This document shows, one piece after another, positions 1-10,813 of a stretch of DNA of 64,000 bases. Position numbers and translations under genes: made by a program. The notes beneath the pieces are model-generated. The model was not told the origin of the DNA. It saw only the letters and a list, made by a program, of their open reading frames with translations, and did not search any database. The stretch comes from Oidiodendron maius Zn (taxonomy: Eukaryota > Ascomycota > Leotiomycetes > Myxotrichaceae): assembly GCA_000827325.1 (NCBI GenBank), contig KN832888.1, positions 410,069-474,068 on the forward strand. The letters are read 5' to 3'. How positions within the stretch are numbered: the stretch's first letter is position 1; each line of letters begins with the position of its first letter.

Positions 1-368
1 CCAAGAGCAGTACCGATAACCAAGTGTGATGCTGTTGGGTCAAGGAACATGCGACGTATCACGCCAACTTCAGATGTCTTCTTTGGCAGGTCAATATCTA
101 CTCAGCAGTCAGTTTCGTCAACGGGCATGTCCGGGGAGCTATCCATACCATCTATGTCTGCAGGATTGTCGAGGTCTATCCGTATGATTTTTCCATTAGC
201 AAGGGCGATAACAAGAACGTTATTCGCGACTTGAGCAGCAACGAAGTCGGATGCGATTGAGAACTGGAGCTGAACTGGCAAGACATTGAAGATAGGAAGC
301 AGCGAGCTCTCATTGAGATCTTGGAGATCTCGAGCGGCTATATAGCCGTTTGAGGGATCAAGAGCCAT
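1..368 (-). CDS. VPS18: Vacuolar sorting protein Vps18/Pep3 (DigA), N-terminal part only, cut by window edge
   Basis: Vps18 is a core RING/beta-propeller subunit of the HOPS and CORVET tethering complexes, which act in endosome-vacuole fusion. The gene starts at the ATG at 368 and reads MALDPSNGYIAA, then a conserved stretch with VQLQFSIASDFVAAQVANN and IIRIDLDNPADID, typical of the start of fungal DigA proteins. A 51-nt intron (148 down to 98, GTATGG...TAG) must be removed; exon 1 is 368-149. After splicing the frame continues as DDIDLPKKTSEVG, then IRRMFLDPTASHLVIGTALG up to the window edge. Only about 105 of roughly 950 residues are visible, so the propeller remainder, clathrin repeats and RING finger lie outside. 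No oddity is seen in this piece. The identification rests on recognised conserved sequence. Confidence 0.9.
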
Positions 369-1788
369 CCGTCAAGAGCGGGGGTATTGCTTCATTTTCT
401 TTCCCTAGTTGTAACCCAAGGCTGTGATGATGTCCCAAGGCTGGAGGTGGATCAATGGTTTGTCCGATGGTAACGGCAACTGCAGTAAAATATTAGTCAG
501 CACATCCAGCTTGCGAGCTAGGTCACTGCGTCGTCTCGAAAGCTGATACTAACGCTACTCTTGAATAAGAAGGGAAAGATTAAGTCTCTTAAAATTTTAA
601 CCCAATAAAACTAGGTGTAACGCGAAGCGTGCCTTCCTAGGGTTGTATTTGCCAGACCGTAACACAAGGAGCTTCTGTTAGCGATCATTCCAGCACACCA
701 TAATTACAATTTACTGAGGAGTTTCTCTTTCGATTCGAAACCTCCAATATTAAAATTGGAGTTCCATGCTTCTACTTTTGGCATATACCTGAATCATGCA
801 CCCGGGGATGGCATAGATATTAGATGGATGCCTCCTCTACGCGCTTGCTGCTGTGTAACCTAGTCTAGCAAGTCACTTCTACCATCTATCACTCGGGAAG
901 GGATATTTGCTGCCACGTCTCTCTCTGGTATATAAGATGCTAAATTATGGGAGATGGTTTAGAGTCACTTCATAAACTATATGGTGAGGTTTTAAGTCAA
1001 ATATTTATACTTGAATATATTTTCCTCAAATGGAGACTAATTTATATTACAAACAGTCTTAGGTAGAAAGCCAAATCAAGTAGTTTCGGATTAATATGTA
1101 GGTTGATTACATTATAGCCATATATGAAGCTTTCTATCATGAGATTTTAACGTAAATGGCATACCAGAAGTCTGCAATATCGCAACTCAAGCTAGCGTCA
1201 CTCACTTGACAGCCAAGCCCAAGAGTTTCGAGTGTGCAGGCCGTTACTGGTCACGTATCTGTTAAAGTTAGAGATGACCTACTCTAGGTAGATTATATTT
1301 ACCTATATTAGACTTGTTCCTGACCTAAGACAGCTTAGTGCGGCCCATACACTAGAAGCAGGATTATTCTGCAGCACACTAAAAGAGACACAAGTGCAGA
1401 GCTGACTGTGAACAAAACCGCTAATATGTATATCACAAAACAAATGATACACAGAGATAGGGAACAATTTGGTCCGTTTACAAGTAACAGGTGTCCAGAC
1501 ACCAACTGCACAAAATAATATTGATAAGGATAATGAAAACAGGATAGCTTTGTCCCAGTAGATGTAATATCGGAGATACAACACTTGCATTTGGAAAATT
1601 TCCTAAGCCTTCTAACACTTATTTTGGTCTGTAACAGCATTTTTACACGATAAAGTCGAATGTCTAGTTATACACTTCTATTAATCTAATTATGTACATC
1701 AAATAAAAGGTGGACACGCCTTAGAGAAGAGTATGACTGTCTTCATGTCATCATCTTCATGGACTGGGAGACATTCCAGCTAGACGCA
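369..1788. other. Non-coding stretch upstream of VPS18
   Basis: This is the 5' flank of VPS18 followed by AT-rich DNA with many in-frame stops on both strands. Short open frames on the minus strand around 1303-1640 have low-complexity, non-conserved translations and overlap each other in different frames, so I do not call them. No RNA gene or repeat is recognised. The base composition is clearly more AT-rich than in the coding parts. Confidence 0.5.
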
Positions 1789-2205
1789 TTATTCAAGCCT
1801 GGAGGCGGAGACTTCAAGCAAGTTGTCCTTGCCTAGGGTGTTCTGGGTGTACCGAGCATTGAACTTAACGACCTTCTTGACCGCGTTGTAGGTCTGAACG
1901 TTCAGGGGAATAGGCTCGGTGCTAATGTACCAGGGAACGTTCTCCGTGCAAGTAGTAGTAGTCAGTGATCCCGTGTACGAGTAAACACCGTGCTTGTTGA
2001 AGTGCCTCATCAATCCGGTGAAGTCGAGGGGGCCTGTATCAGTATAGAAGCCTGGAGTAGAAATGTCGTCGATGTGAGCGAAGACGCTGTCAGATAAGGG
2101 AAAGCTGTATCCGAATTTGGAGAGTTGGAATAAGAACGCCACGACAGCAATTTCACCAGCAGTAGGTGTGTGTTTCAAGGCGTATCGACCTCTGCAGAGG
2201 CGCAA
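1789..2205 (-). pseudogene. Alpha-carbonic anhydrase C-terminal relic
   Basis: The minus-strand frame encodes about 138 residues that match the C-terminal half of fungal alpha-class carbonic anhydrases (CO2 hydration to bicarbonate, usually secreted). Visible landmarks are GEIAVVAFLFQLS, TDTGPLDFTGL, and YTGSLTTTTCTENV, followed by WYISTEPIPLNVQTYNAV. The family signature is GSLTTPPC; here both prolines are threonines, in a run of four ACT codons. The frame has no ATG: it opens after a TAG at about 2206-2208. Upstream in the same frame are further stops, and the HxH...H zinc ligands that should precede this part were not found in any frame between 2206 and 3130. The likely reading is a decayed gene or an orphaned 3' exon. 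An unusual gene with unrecognised upstream exons remains possible. Confidence 0.6.
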
Positions 2206-3916
2206 CTACTTAATATCCTGCTCCATATTGCCCAGAATTTCCAGCAGCATGAAGGATTTTCCGGCACCTCCTTGGTTAATTTGCTGGAGATCAATACCTA
2301 GCGTGATGAGAACAGAGGCACTAGCCCCAGTCATCTTTGTTCCTCAGCTTTCATCTTGTAGATCTCCAGTTATCAAAGTAGCGGTAGCGGTCCAATTAAC
2401 CAAAACGAAAGAAATATCTACTGGCTATGACAGTAAAGATCTTCTCAATCGTTGCCTGATCTAAACCATAAGGAGGATCGTGGGATAATCATGTCCAAAG
2501 GAAAAGACGCAAGGCTGTTGGATCTTGGTCTTACAACCTTGCATCTTACTGTAGAGGCGGATACCTACACTGGATCACAATTCGGCTGGCAGGAGACAAA
2601 GACTCTAAAAAGGGTATCTGAGCCGGCAGAAGAATGTTTTTGACGCGACCCTGACAGGGGCATAATACTTTCGGTGCCGTTCCATCCATTTTCCCCCGTT
2701 CAACCTCTCCTAATAAGGAAGTTGGCCACTGTACGCAGAGGAAAACTGTGGCCCAGCTGAGTCCCACAAGAAGAGATCGTTGATGGTAATCGTTCAGCTT
2801 GAGCCAATTGTCCAGTGACATGGGAGCATGGATACCAAGTAGGTATCATCAGCTATAATATGGCATTTACTGTGTACGTTAGATGCCAGCTCATTCCAGT
2901 GATAGTCCATAGTCCTGTCAAAGAAAATCTGCATATAGGGTAGAGCCAGCTCTCCAGAAGCTCAGGCGTACTTTCGCCATCCTACACTTACCTATCCAAT
3001 GGAGCTGGCGGTCACCTTCCATATCGCCATCGAGTTCGGACGATGGAAGAGTCTCATCCCTCGCGTCAACAAAAAATTCCGAGCCCAGCCATAGCGGGTA
3101 GCCACGACGGAACTTGCAAATTGTCATTGACTTGTACCGCCTCTAATGACCTATGATGCAGATCTTTCAATCTCGGATCCCATCTAAACTAAGTCTTCTA
3201 TTCCGTACTAGGCAAAGCCATAGCCTTCAGCTAGCCACTGTCTGCACTAGTAGAGTAGAGATGCAGCATCCAGAAAGTACAACTCACTCATGTGCTTATT
3301 TATGCTTCAAAATCACTTGATCTGGAATAGCTACCAGAAAATACTTCGAGTTGGCACTACCTCGTACATGTCTTCCTGGGCAAATCAGATGCCAGGTATC
3401 ATTCATTGGTAGTCCCGCCTAGCGTTTCGCCTGGCAGGCGACGAGCACCGAGGAAAACAGAACATAGAATCCTTGACCTCATGTCGCCAGCAATGTTTCG
3501 GCAACTAAGGAGTAAAATATTGTCTTATTTGGCTCTGCCCGTGATATGTGAAGGCATAAATAAATCCCTCTCTCATCTGAACAGGCACAGGCTCCCGATC
3601 GATTTAAGGGGTAACAGTTGACGAGAGAGAGCAACGTCACGTGTAGATCTCTTTACAGGTCACGTATTCAAGGTAACTTGCAACGGGGGTATAAGGACGC
3701 CAGATATCTATCTACCTCTATCTGTAAATATACGGTGCGGAACTTCCTATCAGATAATTTATAGAGGCAACCGATTCCTTTAATATAAAGTCAAATTGCT
3801 GATCTCTGTGCACATAGATCATCTAGCGAGAGGATCCGGCCCGAGCTACGCTGAAAAGATTGCCGAATCTCTCCAGCAGAACTTCGTCAATTCTATGTTC
3901 AAGATGTCATGACTTC
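2206..3916. other. Relic-rich intergenic stretch between the carbonic anhydrase remnant and HTD2
   Basis: The minus strand here has several moderate open frames (2546-2821, 2918-3127, and a frame around 2210-2400 broken by two stops) whose translations look protein-like but match no family I can name. They are not joined by convincing splice sites. They may be the decayed 5' part of the carbonic anhydrase relic or of another gene. The part nearest 3916 is the promoter and leader of the HTD2-type gene. Confidence 0.35.
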
Positions 3917-5134
3917 ATGAAGCCTATGCTCTTACACTTCTCGAGACAGGGCTCTCATGCCTTGAAACGGCATTCGTATCTCTCGGCCTCCATCCGTCAA
4001 GTCGCGACCGAGTCTTTGCAGTCCTCTCTTCACGAGAAGCTCACTATGCGTAAGCCAATTTTTACCTACGACTATCTATCACCCACGCCTTCGCACCTCC
4101 TTAACATCTCGCTCGCCGATTTCCTTCCTCAATCATGTTATCCTCCTGGATTTACTATTGGGGATCTCGAACTTCCTCGCATCCCGAGGGTCAATGTCGT
4201 ATCTCCTTCTAGCAGACTTCCCCAGGGGCATCATTTGATATATTTCTCTCCTCAGGTTCCGAGCAGTAAGCTATTGCCGGATGGGACCGATCCACTGCAG
4301 TCCCCCGGTGATCCATTCGTCCGTCGAATGTGGGCTGGTGGGATGCTGCACTTTGACAACCATCTGAGAGACCAACCTGAACTGAACAATCGACGTGTAT
4401 ATTGCAGAGAGTACATCCCAAGTGTAATAGTCAAAGGGCTTGATGGTGATGAAAAGGTATATGTGAATATTGAGAGGCAAATTGGATACGTTGGTACAAC
4501 ACCTGAGAATGAGGCACTGTCTGATAGTGGTCCTGACGAGTCACTGGTGAACTCTGAGATCCGCTACCCGGCAGCAATTACAGAGATAAGGAATATCGTC
4601 TTTATGCGTGAAAAACCGGTAGCTGCAATCAAAGAAGACGTGGCCCGACCTGGCAAGACGCTCAAACGTATGTCAAAATTTAAACCCTTCCTATGTCTCA
4701 TACTAATACAGTTTGTCGTTCCTGGACTGATCTTTGCTGCAGCCCCCCACGCAGCTGATTTTAGCGTCACTTTGGTCCCGTCACAGTCACTGCTATTTCG
4801 GTTTTCAGCTCTCACATTTAACGCCCATTCCATTCATCTGGATCCCCGGTACTGCCGCGAGGTGGAAGGCTACAGGAACCTCTTGGTCCATGGCCCCTTG
4901 ACTCTAGTGCTCATGCTCTCCGTGTTACGATCCCAGCTGAAGGCCGGAGAGAAGGTCAAGACATTTGACTATAAGAATCTCGTGCCTCTGTATGCAAACG
5001 AGTCCCTAAAGGTTTGCGTCCGGAAATATGGGACAAGGGAGGATAAGTACGAGGTGTGGATTGAAGGGAGAGAAGGCGGATATGCCGTCAAAGGCAACGC
5101 CGTTATTGAGCAAACCCAAGCAAAGGGGTCGTAG
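3917..5134 (+). CDS. HTD2: Mitochondrial 3-hydroxyacyl-thioester dehydratase type 2 (Htd2-like)
   Basis: Htd2 catalyses the dehydration step of mitochondrial type II fatty acid synthesis, which feeds lipoate formation. The open frame begins upstream without an ATG, so I place the start at the ATG at 3917; a second ATG lies three codons on. The N-terminus (MKPMLLHFSRQGSHALKR) is basic and Ser/Arg-rich, as expected for a mitochondrial presequence. The middle contains MWAGGMLHF. The C-terminal hotdog segment, near residues 266-310, includes LLFRFSALTFNAHSIHLD, the family landmark, followed by GYRNLLVHGPL. A 75-nt intron (4668-4742, GTATGT...GCTGCAG) lies in frame; unspliced it would insert hydrophobic residues. 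A nearer acceptor at 4711 would break the frame. Spliced product is about 380 aa. The assignment is firm; the presequence cleavage site is not predicted. Confidence 0.85.
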   Translation: MKPMLLHFSRQGSHALKRHSYLSASIRQVATESLQSSLHEKLTMRKPIFTYDYLSPTPSHLLNISLADFLPQSCYPPGFTIGDLELPRIPRVNVVSPSSRLPQGHHLIYFSPQVPSSKLLPDGTDPLQSPGDPFVRRMWAGGMLHFDNHLRDQPELNNRRVYCREYIPSVIVKGLDGDEKVYVNIERQIGYVGTTPENEALSDSGPDESLVNSEIRYPAAITEIRNIVFMREKPVAAIKEDVARPGKTLKRMSKFKPFLCLILIQFVVPGLIFAAAPHAADFSVTLVPSQSLLFRFSALTFNAHSIHLDPRYCREVEGYRNLLVHGPLTLVLMLSVLRSQLKAGEKVKTFDYKNLVPLYANESLKVCVRKYGTREDKYEVWIEGREGGYAVKGNAVIEQTQAKGS

Positions 5135-6159
5135 AGCTTGTGTGACTTTTAGGGTGGGAGAGCGGGCCAATCACTCCACCCCGCGACGGGCTGTAAACGG
5201 TATCACCACTCTGTAGGAACCAGATAGCCGGGGCAATACGAGAAGATAACGCCCCTCCTCATACGATTTTTCATGCGGCCCTTCTCTCTGCGCGTGGTTC
5301 AAGGTTCGTATTTATCAGAGAAGAGGAGTTTTGGCCGCGTTGCCCACAACACCAGATCCTGACCCCTCACCGACCTCACCGCCCAACCAATCTTGACTGG
5401 AACCCGGGCCTGCTCTTGCACGTGCGTCATGATGCAGCTGCACGAACATTTGGGATCTACACTTTGGGAGGCCTGGAAAAGCCTCAGCTGTTGTAATGAG
5501 GCCGTGCGGGGCTGGGTGGAGGGCGTCTAGATGAACGAGCAACAAAGACAGAACCGGAGGGCAGGCGCTGTAACAATCCATACATAACATCTCGAGGCCT
5601 CCTCGGTGTCTTTGCAAACCTTGGAATGAGAGTTGTGCGAGTTAAATAGGTTTAGGTCGGAGCCTCAACGTCATCCGCGACAGCTTAGTCCGGCCCAGCT
5701 GGTGGACAGGTCCTGCGGGCTGCGAGTCCGACGCAAGATATACACCTTGTGTCCGAGTTTTCAATTGAAGGACTTGCTTTCCTGCGTCGTGGCATTTTTG
5801 CTTTCTCCCTTCTATTAATTGCAAACCCCAGTGACTGTTCTTTCGTTTTAACCCCTTGTAATTGCGCAGTCAATCAGTGCTTCGCCTTGCACATTCATTC
5901 AGTCCGCCCAGTCAAACATTCCTCAGGCGCCCTCCACGCCGCCGAGCTCGCATCTGCACCGGTTGCTGCCAACTTTGAGCAATCGTGCCACCGCTCCTGT
6001 TGCTGGGCCAGAGGTTCTTTCCGTCATTTTCGGAGCCCATGGTGACTCAATTAAGGTTCGGTGGCCATCTGTGCTGAGTGACGATCCGCTGTGGGTGTTT
6101 ATCTTCCTCGCGACCTGCCGGGCTGGACTTGCTGGCGTAACAGGTTCTCGAGCGATGCG
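5135..6159. other. Intergenic region and leader of the PH-LRR gene
   Basis: No conserved coding sequence is seen. The region holds the HTD2 3' flank and, from about 5740, a pyrimidine-rich stretch typical of a fungal promoter or 5' leader preceding the ATG at 6160. The short open frames on both strands are unsupported. Confidence 0.45.
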
Positions 6160-9100
6160 ATGGCGCCTCTAACGAGGGACAATGGAGGCGGCAGCGGCCG
6201 ACGGAAGAGCATCAGCATCTTTTCGAGAGCTTCTCTCTCCGGCAGCTTTATGCAGGCAAATGGCGATGGCGGGTACGACGACGCGGACGACGCCGGACAT
6301 AGAGACAGGAAGAAGCAGATGAAACGGGCCTCCATCTTCAGCGTTGGGTCTGGTGCAAGCCCAGAGCTGCATCAGGAAGGGTCTCTGAGCTCGATGGAGC
6401 GTTCTTCTTCACCCAGGCCACGCGCCCGCACCCTTCAGAAGAGCAGACCGTCCTCACTTTTCGGGTCTCTTGGAAGGAGATCTGCGACCTACGTTGACGA
6501 AGAGGACGAATCCGATACCTTATACTCCCCAGCATCTGACTCCCCTGGAGAAGGGCAGTTGGACCTTGGCTCTTCGACTTCGAGCAGCACAACGGTGCTC
6601 CACCACGGCGAGGTGCAGACTACAATTGGAATGTTCAGAAAGAAGAAGGAATACTTGGTATTGACGGAGACACATCTAATACGCTTTAAAAGCCAAAGTC
6701 GAGCTTCTGAGACCTTCCCTATAGTCCCTCCCGCTCCAAGTCGGGCCAATGGCACTCGTCACCCGTCTACCACTTCAATAGGCTCCTTGCAAGAAATCCA
6801 GTCCAATCATTCACACTCTTCGGCCGATTTCGATTCTCGAATTTCCTTGGGTCAGATCGTGACAGCATACAAGGTAGAAGACGGTCGCCCTTTCTTCACA
6901 ACTGAAGTTGTTTACTTAGATGAAGAGCACTATGGAGTGGGATCGATTCAGCTCATACTTCATGATCCTAAAGAGGCAGATCTCTGGCACTCATCTATCA
7001 GAGCTGCTGCTCAAAAGGCAAGGTTAATGTTGCCAGAGCCGTATCCCAAGAGAGTCGTCCGCTATCTCATTCGAGTCCTCGAAACTGCCGATGATTATGA
7101 CGCAAATCACTTCCAGGTATTCCGCGTGCTCCGTAGAGCCCCAATTCCAAAAAGTGGCCGATCATCCTCAGATGATCTTCAGAAGTTAGGGGCCTCGGTT
7201 TTTTATATGGTGATTGGCATCAACAGGCTTCACATGATTCCTCTGCCGGATTTCGGTCATCCAACTGGCCGACTCAGTATTCCAAAGGCAGGCAGAAATA
7301 TGTTTGGACTCACCACGCTCGTGGCAATGAACGCAAGCTATTCTGATGACAGATTTGAACTGTGTTTCCGGATGCCTTTACAGTCAATAAAGTTGCTCGA
7401 GCTTGCAGCATCTGAGCCAACTGACATTGCAGTTGTAATCGCTAGAGCCTGCCAATATCTTCGGCCTCAATGGCTGGAATCCGTTTACTCATTTAGCGGA
7501 CCAAGACAACTGCTAGAGTTAGCCGATATTCCTATAGCGGAAGAGGATGAATATGGCAGTTTTGATAGAACTCTTATTGCATACTGCATGGCTTACAACG
7601 TATGACCCCGCATTCCTCGTCATTTGTTTGGTGATATTAATATACGTTGCAGTGCAATCCAATGAACATCCAGTACGCCGTTGATTGGGAAGCTGAAGAT
7701 GCGCCTGAGTTCAGGTTATTCCCACCGGCCACAACTCCAAGGTATTCGTTGCTTGAGTTACTGGCCATCATGAGAGCTCTCCGCTACAACGAGTCCTTTC
7801 ATTCAATCTCATTCAGGGATATTAACTTGCATAGCATGCATGGTTTATATGATGGTTACGGCATAGATCACATAGCCTCAAGTACTCGTGCTGGTATGTT
7901 ATGAGGGATTCATTTCATTCACAGACTAACTGAACCAGGTCTCTCAATACAAAAATACTTCAACATAAAGCCACAAGAGAGATCCGTACTGTATCAAGAG
8001 GTCCAGGCGATTGCTCTCAAGTCGGCACGGCTGAGGAGGATGGATTTCGGTGGCTGTCTTCCTAGGCGACGGCCAAAAGACAACTTTGATATAGAGGGAC
8101 AAGAAGTTGAGAAAGACCCCGGCTGCGAGATCGTAGCTGCGCTTCTGCCTCTATGTCGTGGACGGCTCACTAACGTCAGTTGGATCATCTTAAGCGGCAT
8201 CGAGCTTGGAGAAACTGATTTGGATGACATAAGTAAGCCGCTTCCACAATACTCTCTATACAACACTAATACTCCTCAGTTCCTGCATTAGACGAACCAC
8301 AAGCACGCATTAGAGCTATTGAATGTTCAAAGAGCGGCCTAAATGATCGTGGCATTATGCAACTTCTAGGTCACCTGGAACGACAGAATAGCACTCTAGA
8401 GTGCATCAATATCTCTGACAATCCAGGAAGAATCCATCTAGAGCGATTCCAAGTCAGTATGAGTCGGTTTTCCAAGATTCGAAGGCTGGACCTCTCGAGA
8501 ATCACACGGACCTTAGGAGATGAGCCCCTTATCGTACCTGAAGTATTGTTGTCGTGGAAACTGGAAGAGCTCATCATGAATGGTGTTCCGGTGAACGACA
8601 GAACTCTCGACACCATATCTGGGTACTTAATGAGCGATATGTCAGATAGCCTTCGCACCCTAGAAATGGAGCAGTGCAATCTGAGCGGCTCTCATGTCGC
8701 CTTATTGATGCGATCGATGGCTCGGGAGCCAGGCGTTGCACGCAACCTGCAGCTTCAGGTCAGTGCGAACAGGCTTGAGAAAGGCGTTGGGGAGATTGTC
8801 AAAGCCATTGAGGAGAATCATACTCCATCCCACCTTATTGTACGGATGATCGAGTTCGCCAAAGAGGATCACTTCAAACAGCTGCTCGAAGCCTTGCGCA
8901 CAAATACTACCATTCGCTCATTGGATATATCAAAGGCTTCTCTCCCTTACGATGCTGGTCCAGAAACCTGCGATGCTCTGCGTCTGCTCTTTGCGGAGAA
9001 CACAACTCTCGAGGAGCTTGATATTTCAGGTGAACAAGCACACTTGGAAGTGGCTAGATTTGGCATTGGCCTTAATCAGGCTCTTACTGGTCTCAAAAAT

Positions 9101-9898
9101 AACAAAGCCCTCAAAGTCTTACGAATTGAATATCAGAATCTTGGCATGGAAGGTGCGAATAGCTTGTCGTCGGTACTCGAGGAGAATACGACTCTCACTC
9201 ACATACACTGTGAGCATAACGATATTAACCTTCAAGGGTTCACCATCCTCGTCAACTCTATTGCGAAGAACTATTCTATTCTAGAGCTTCCATTCTTCCG
9301 CGATGACCAAGAGCTATCGATGAAGCGTATGAATGCAAACATGAAGCAGTATCGTCTCTCGTCTGTCAACGGCAGCAGTGACCATGTGAAATCTTCTGTG
9401 CGCCGTACTCTGAATGCATTCGGAGTGGCCAAACCGCAGAGACCGGAGTTGACTCCTCAAGACTTTGATGCAGTTGCGAGGGTGCTGTCGGAAAAATGGG
9501 AGATCGAGATTCATAGGCTCGCAATGTTCTTGGACCGCAACAAAGGTATCGCAACTGGAATGGGAGGGTCTGTACTAGGCCATGACGGTCTCTTGAGTTC
9601 AGAGGCTATGCGACCTACGACTGCGATGAGCGATAGAGGAATTCTCGAACAAGCTCTCAGCAACGCTACCCCAAAGCTCGAGCTCGGGAGTCCACTAGAT
9701 AGTGCGGTAGACGGCCTCGCTGGTTTGGGAATCAACACCACAGCAATTGAAAGTGCGAATGGGGATAGCAGTCCAAAGACGGCAGAGACTACGCCTAAAA
9801 AGGCAGTTCGGGGTGAGAGGCCGTTATTGGAATTGCCAAGCATCGCTCGAGAGAAATCATTTAGTATGGAAGGGGCTTTTTTCGCCCTGGAGTCGTAA
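6160..9898 (+). CDS. PH-like domain plus leucine-rich-repeat protein (CARMIL-like architecture)
   Basis: A large conserved fungal protein of about 1197 aa in four exons: 6160-7599, 7653-7893, 7939-8232 and 8280-9898 (introns 53, 45 and 47 nt, all GT-AG; lengths sum to 1198 codons). The start at 6160 reads MAPLTRDNGGGSGRRKSIS, a basic, serine-rich N-terminus; an upstream in-frame codon at 6091 is less likely. Residues about 146-290 resemble a PH domain (VLHHGEVQTT, EYLVLTETHLIRFKS, then a closing helix DPKEADLWHSSIRAA). From exon 2 to about residue 1050 come leucine-rich repeats of the ribonuclease-inhibitor kind (LEELIMNGV, LRTLEMEQCNLSG, LEELDISGE). The tail is low complexity. PH followed by LRR resembles CARMIL actin regulators, but that functional link is inference; no CARMIL capping-protein motif was identified. 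Confidence 0.82.
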
Positions 9899-10813
9899 GA
9901 TTGACTTCATCGGCGAGTAGATCGACGTTGAAATCATTACCACCAGGCGGCTACTGGAAGGGGAATTGGGGGCAGGATTTTTCAGATACGGGTGGTCTCT
10001 TCTTTTCTTTCCAGCTTTCCCTCTTATTATTGTTCTTCGCTTTTGCATTTCGACTCGGCATTGATTGCATCATCGCAGGAAGTCGATCGATCGCGCTTGC
10101 CTCTCTTCCTCTTTCACTTCCCTTTTCCACTCTCTTTTTTGTTCTTTAGGCGTACTGCATAGCATTGGCGCATAGGAGGGGAGCACGGCGAGGGCATCCA
10201 TGGTTGGGCGTCGTCGGGTCCTGGGTATGATTCTTTGGGCATTGTATATGATTTACTTGGGATTGTGACTGGAGGCCTGGGCGGGATGGATTGGTGTATG
10301 GGACGGAAAGAGAGCAACGCAATAAGAGAATTAGTAGTTACGCATAGTACGAATCACATTAGCGTTGCATCACTTCCAATCGCTACATATGTCTTCCTGC
10401 TCACATCTTATTTCTCGTTGTAATATAAGTTACTTTTCACAATCTGTAACAAAGCATTGGACAAATCAGGTGTTCACATTCAATTCTTTGGTATTCATAA
10501 GCTCATGCACTGTCTATCTACATCTGAAATCGTAATTTCTTCGACGTCAATCATCAAAAATTACCCCTCCCTTTGCCCCTTGGATATCAACTGTTAACTA
10601 CCCATCCTCGCCCAGAATCTGAAGTAAGAGGAATCCTCCCCCGTAACTTCCAGAATATTGGCTGCTCCTCTGCAATTTTCAAATTGGTATACTACAAATA
10701 ACAAAGTTCGAATAGAAAGGATTCATGCTCTGCAATGGCCAGCGCTTGCAGCACATGAAGTAAAATATCTGTGAATGGCACGCAAATGTTTCCAGGTACG
10801 AGACTTCGTCAAC
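9899..10813. other. Convergent 3' flanks of the PH-LRR and STE11 genes
   Basis: This 0.9-kb gap lies between two convergent stop codons. It has T-rich and CT-rich tracts around 10010-10150 and AT-rich sequence near 10420-10700, consistent with two 3' UTRs and polyadenylation regions. No gene is seen. Confidence 0.5.

Noticed and set aside
2210-2400. GGAGKS in the frame upstream of the carbonic anhydrase relic as a nucleotide-binding P-loop
   Set aside because: The spacing does not fit the Walker A pattern GxxxxGK[ST], and the frame has stops on both sides.
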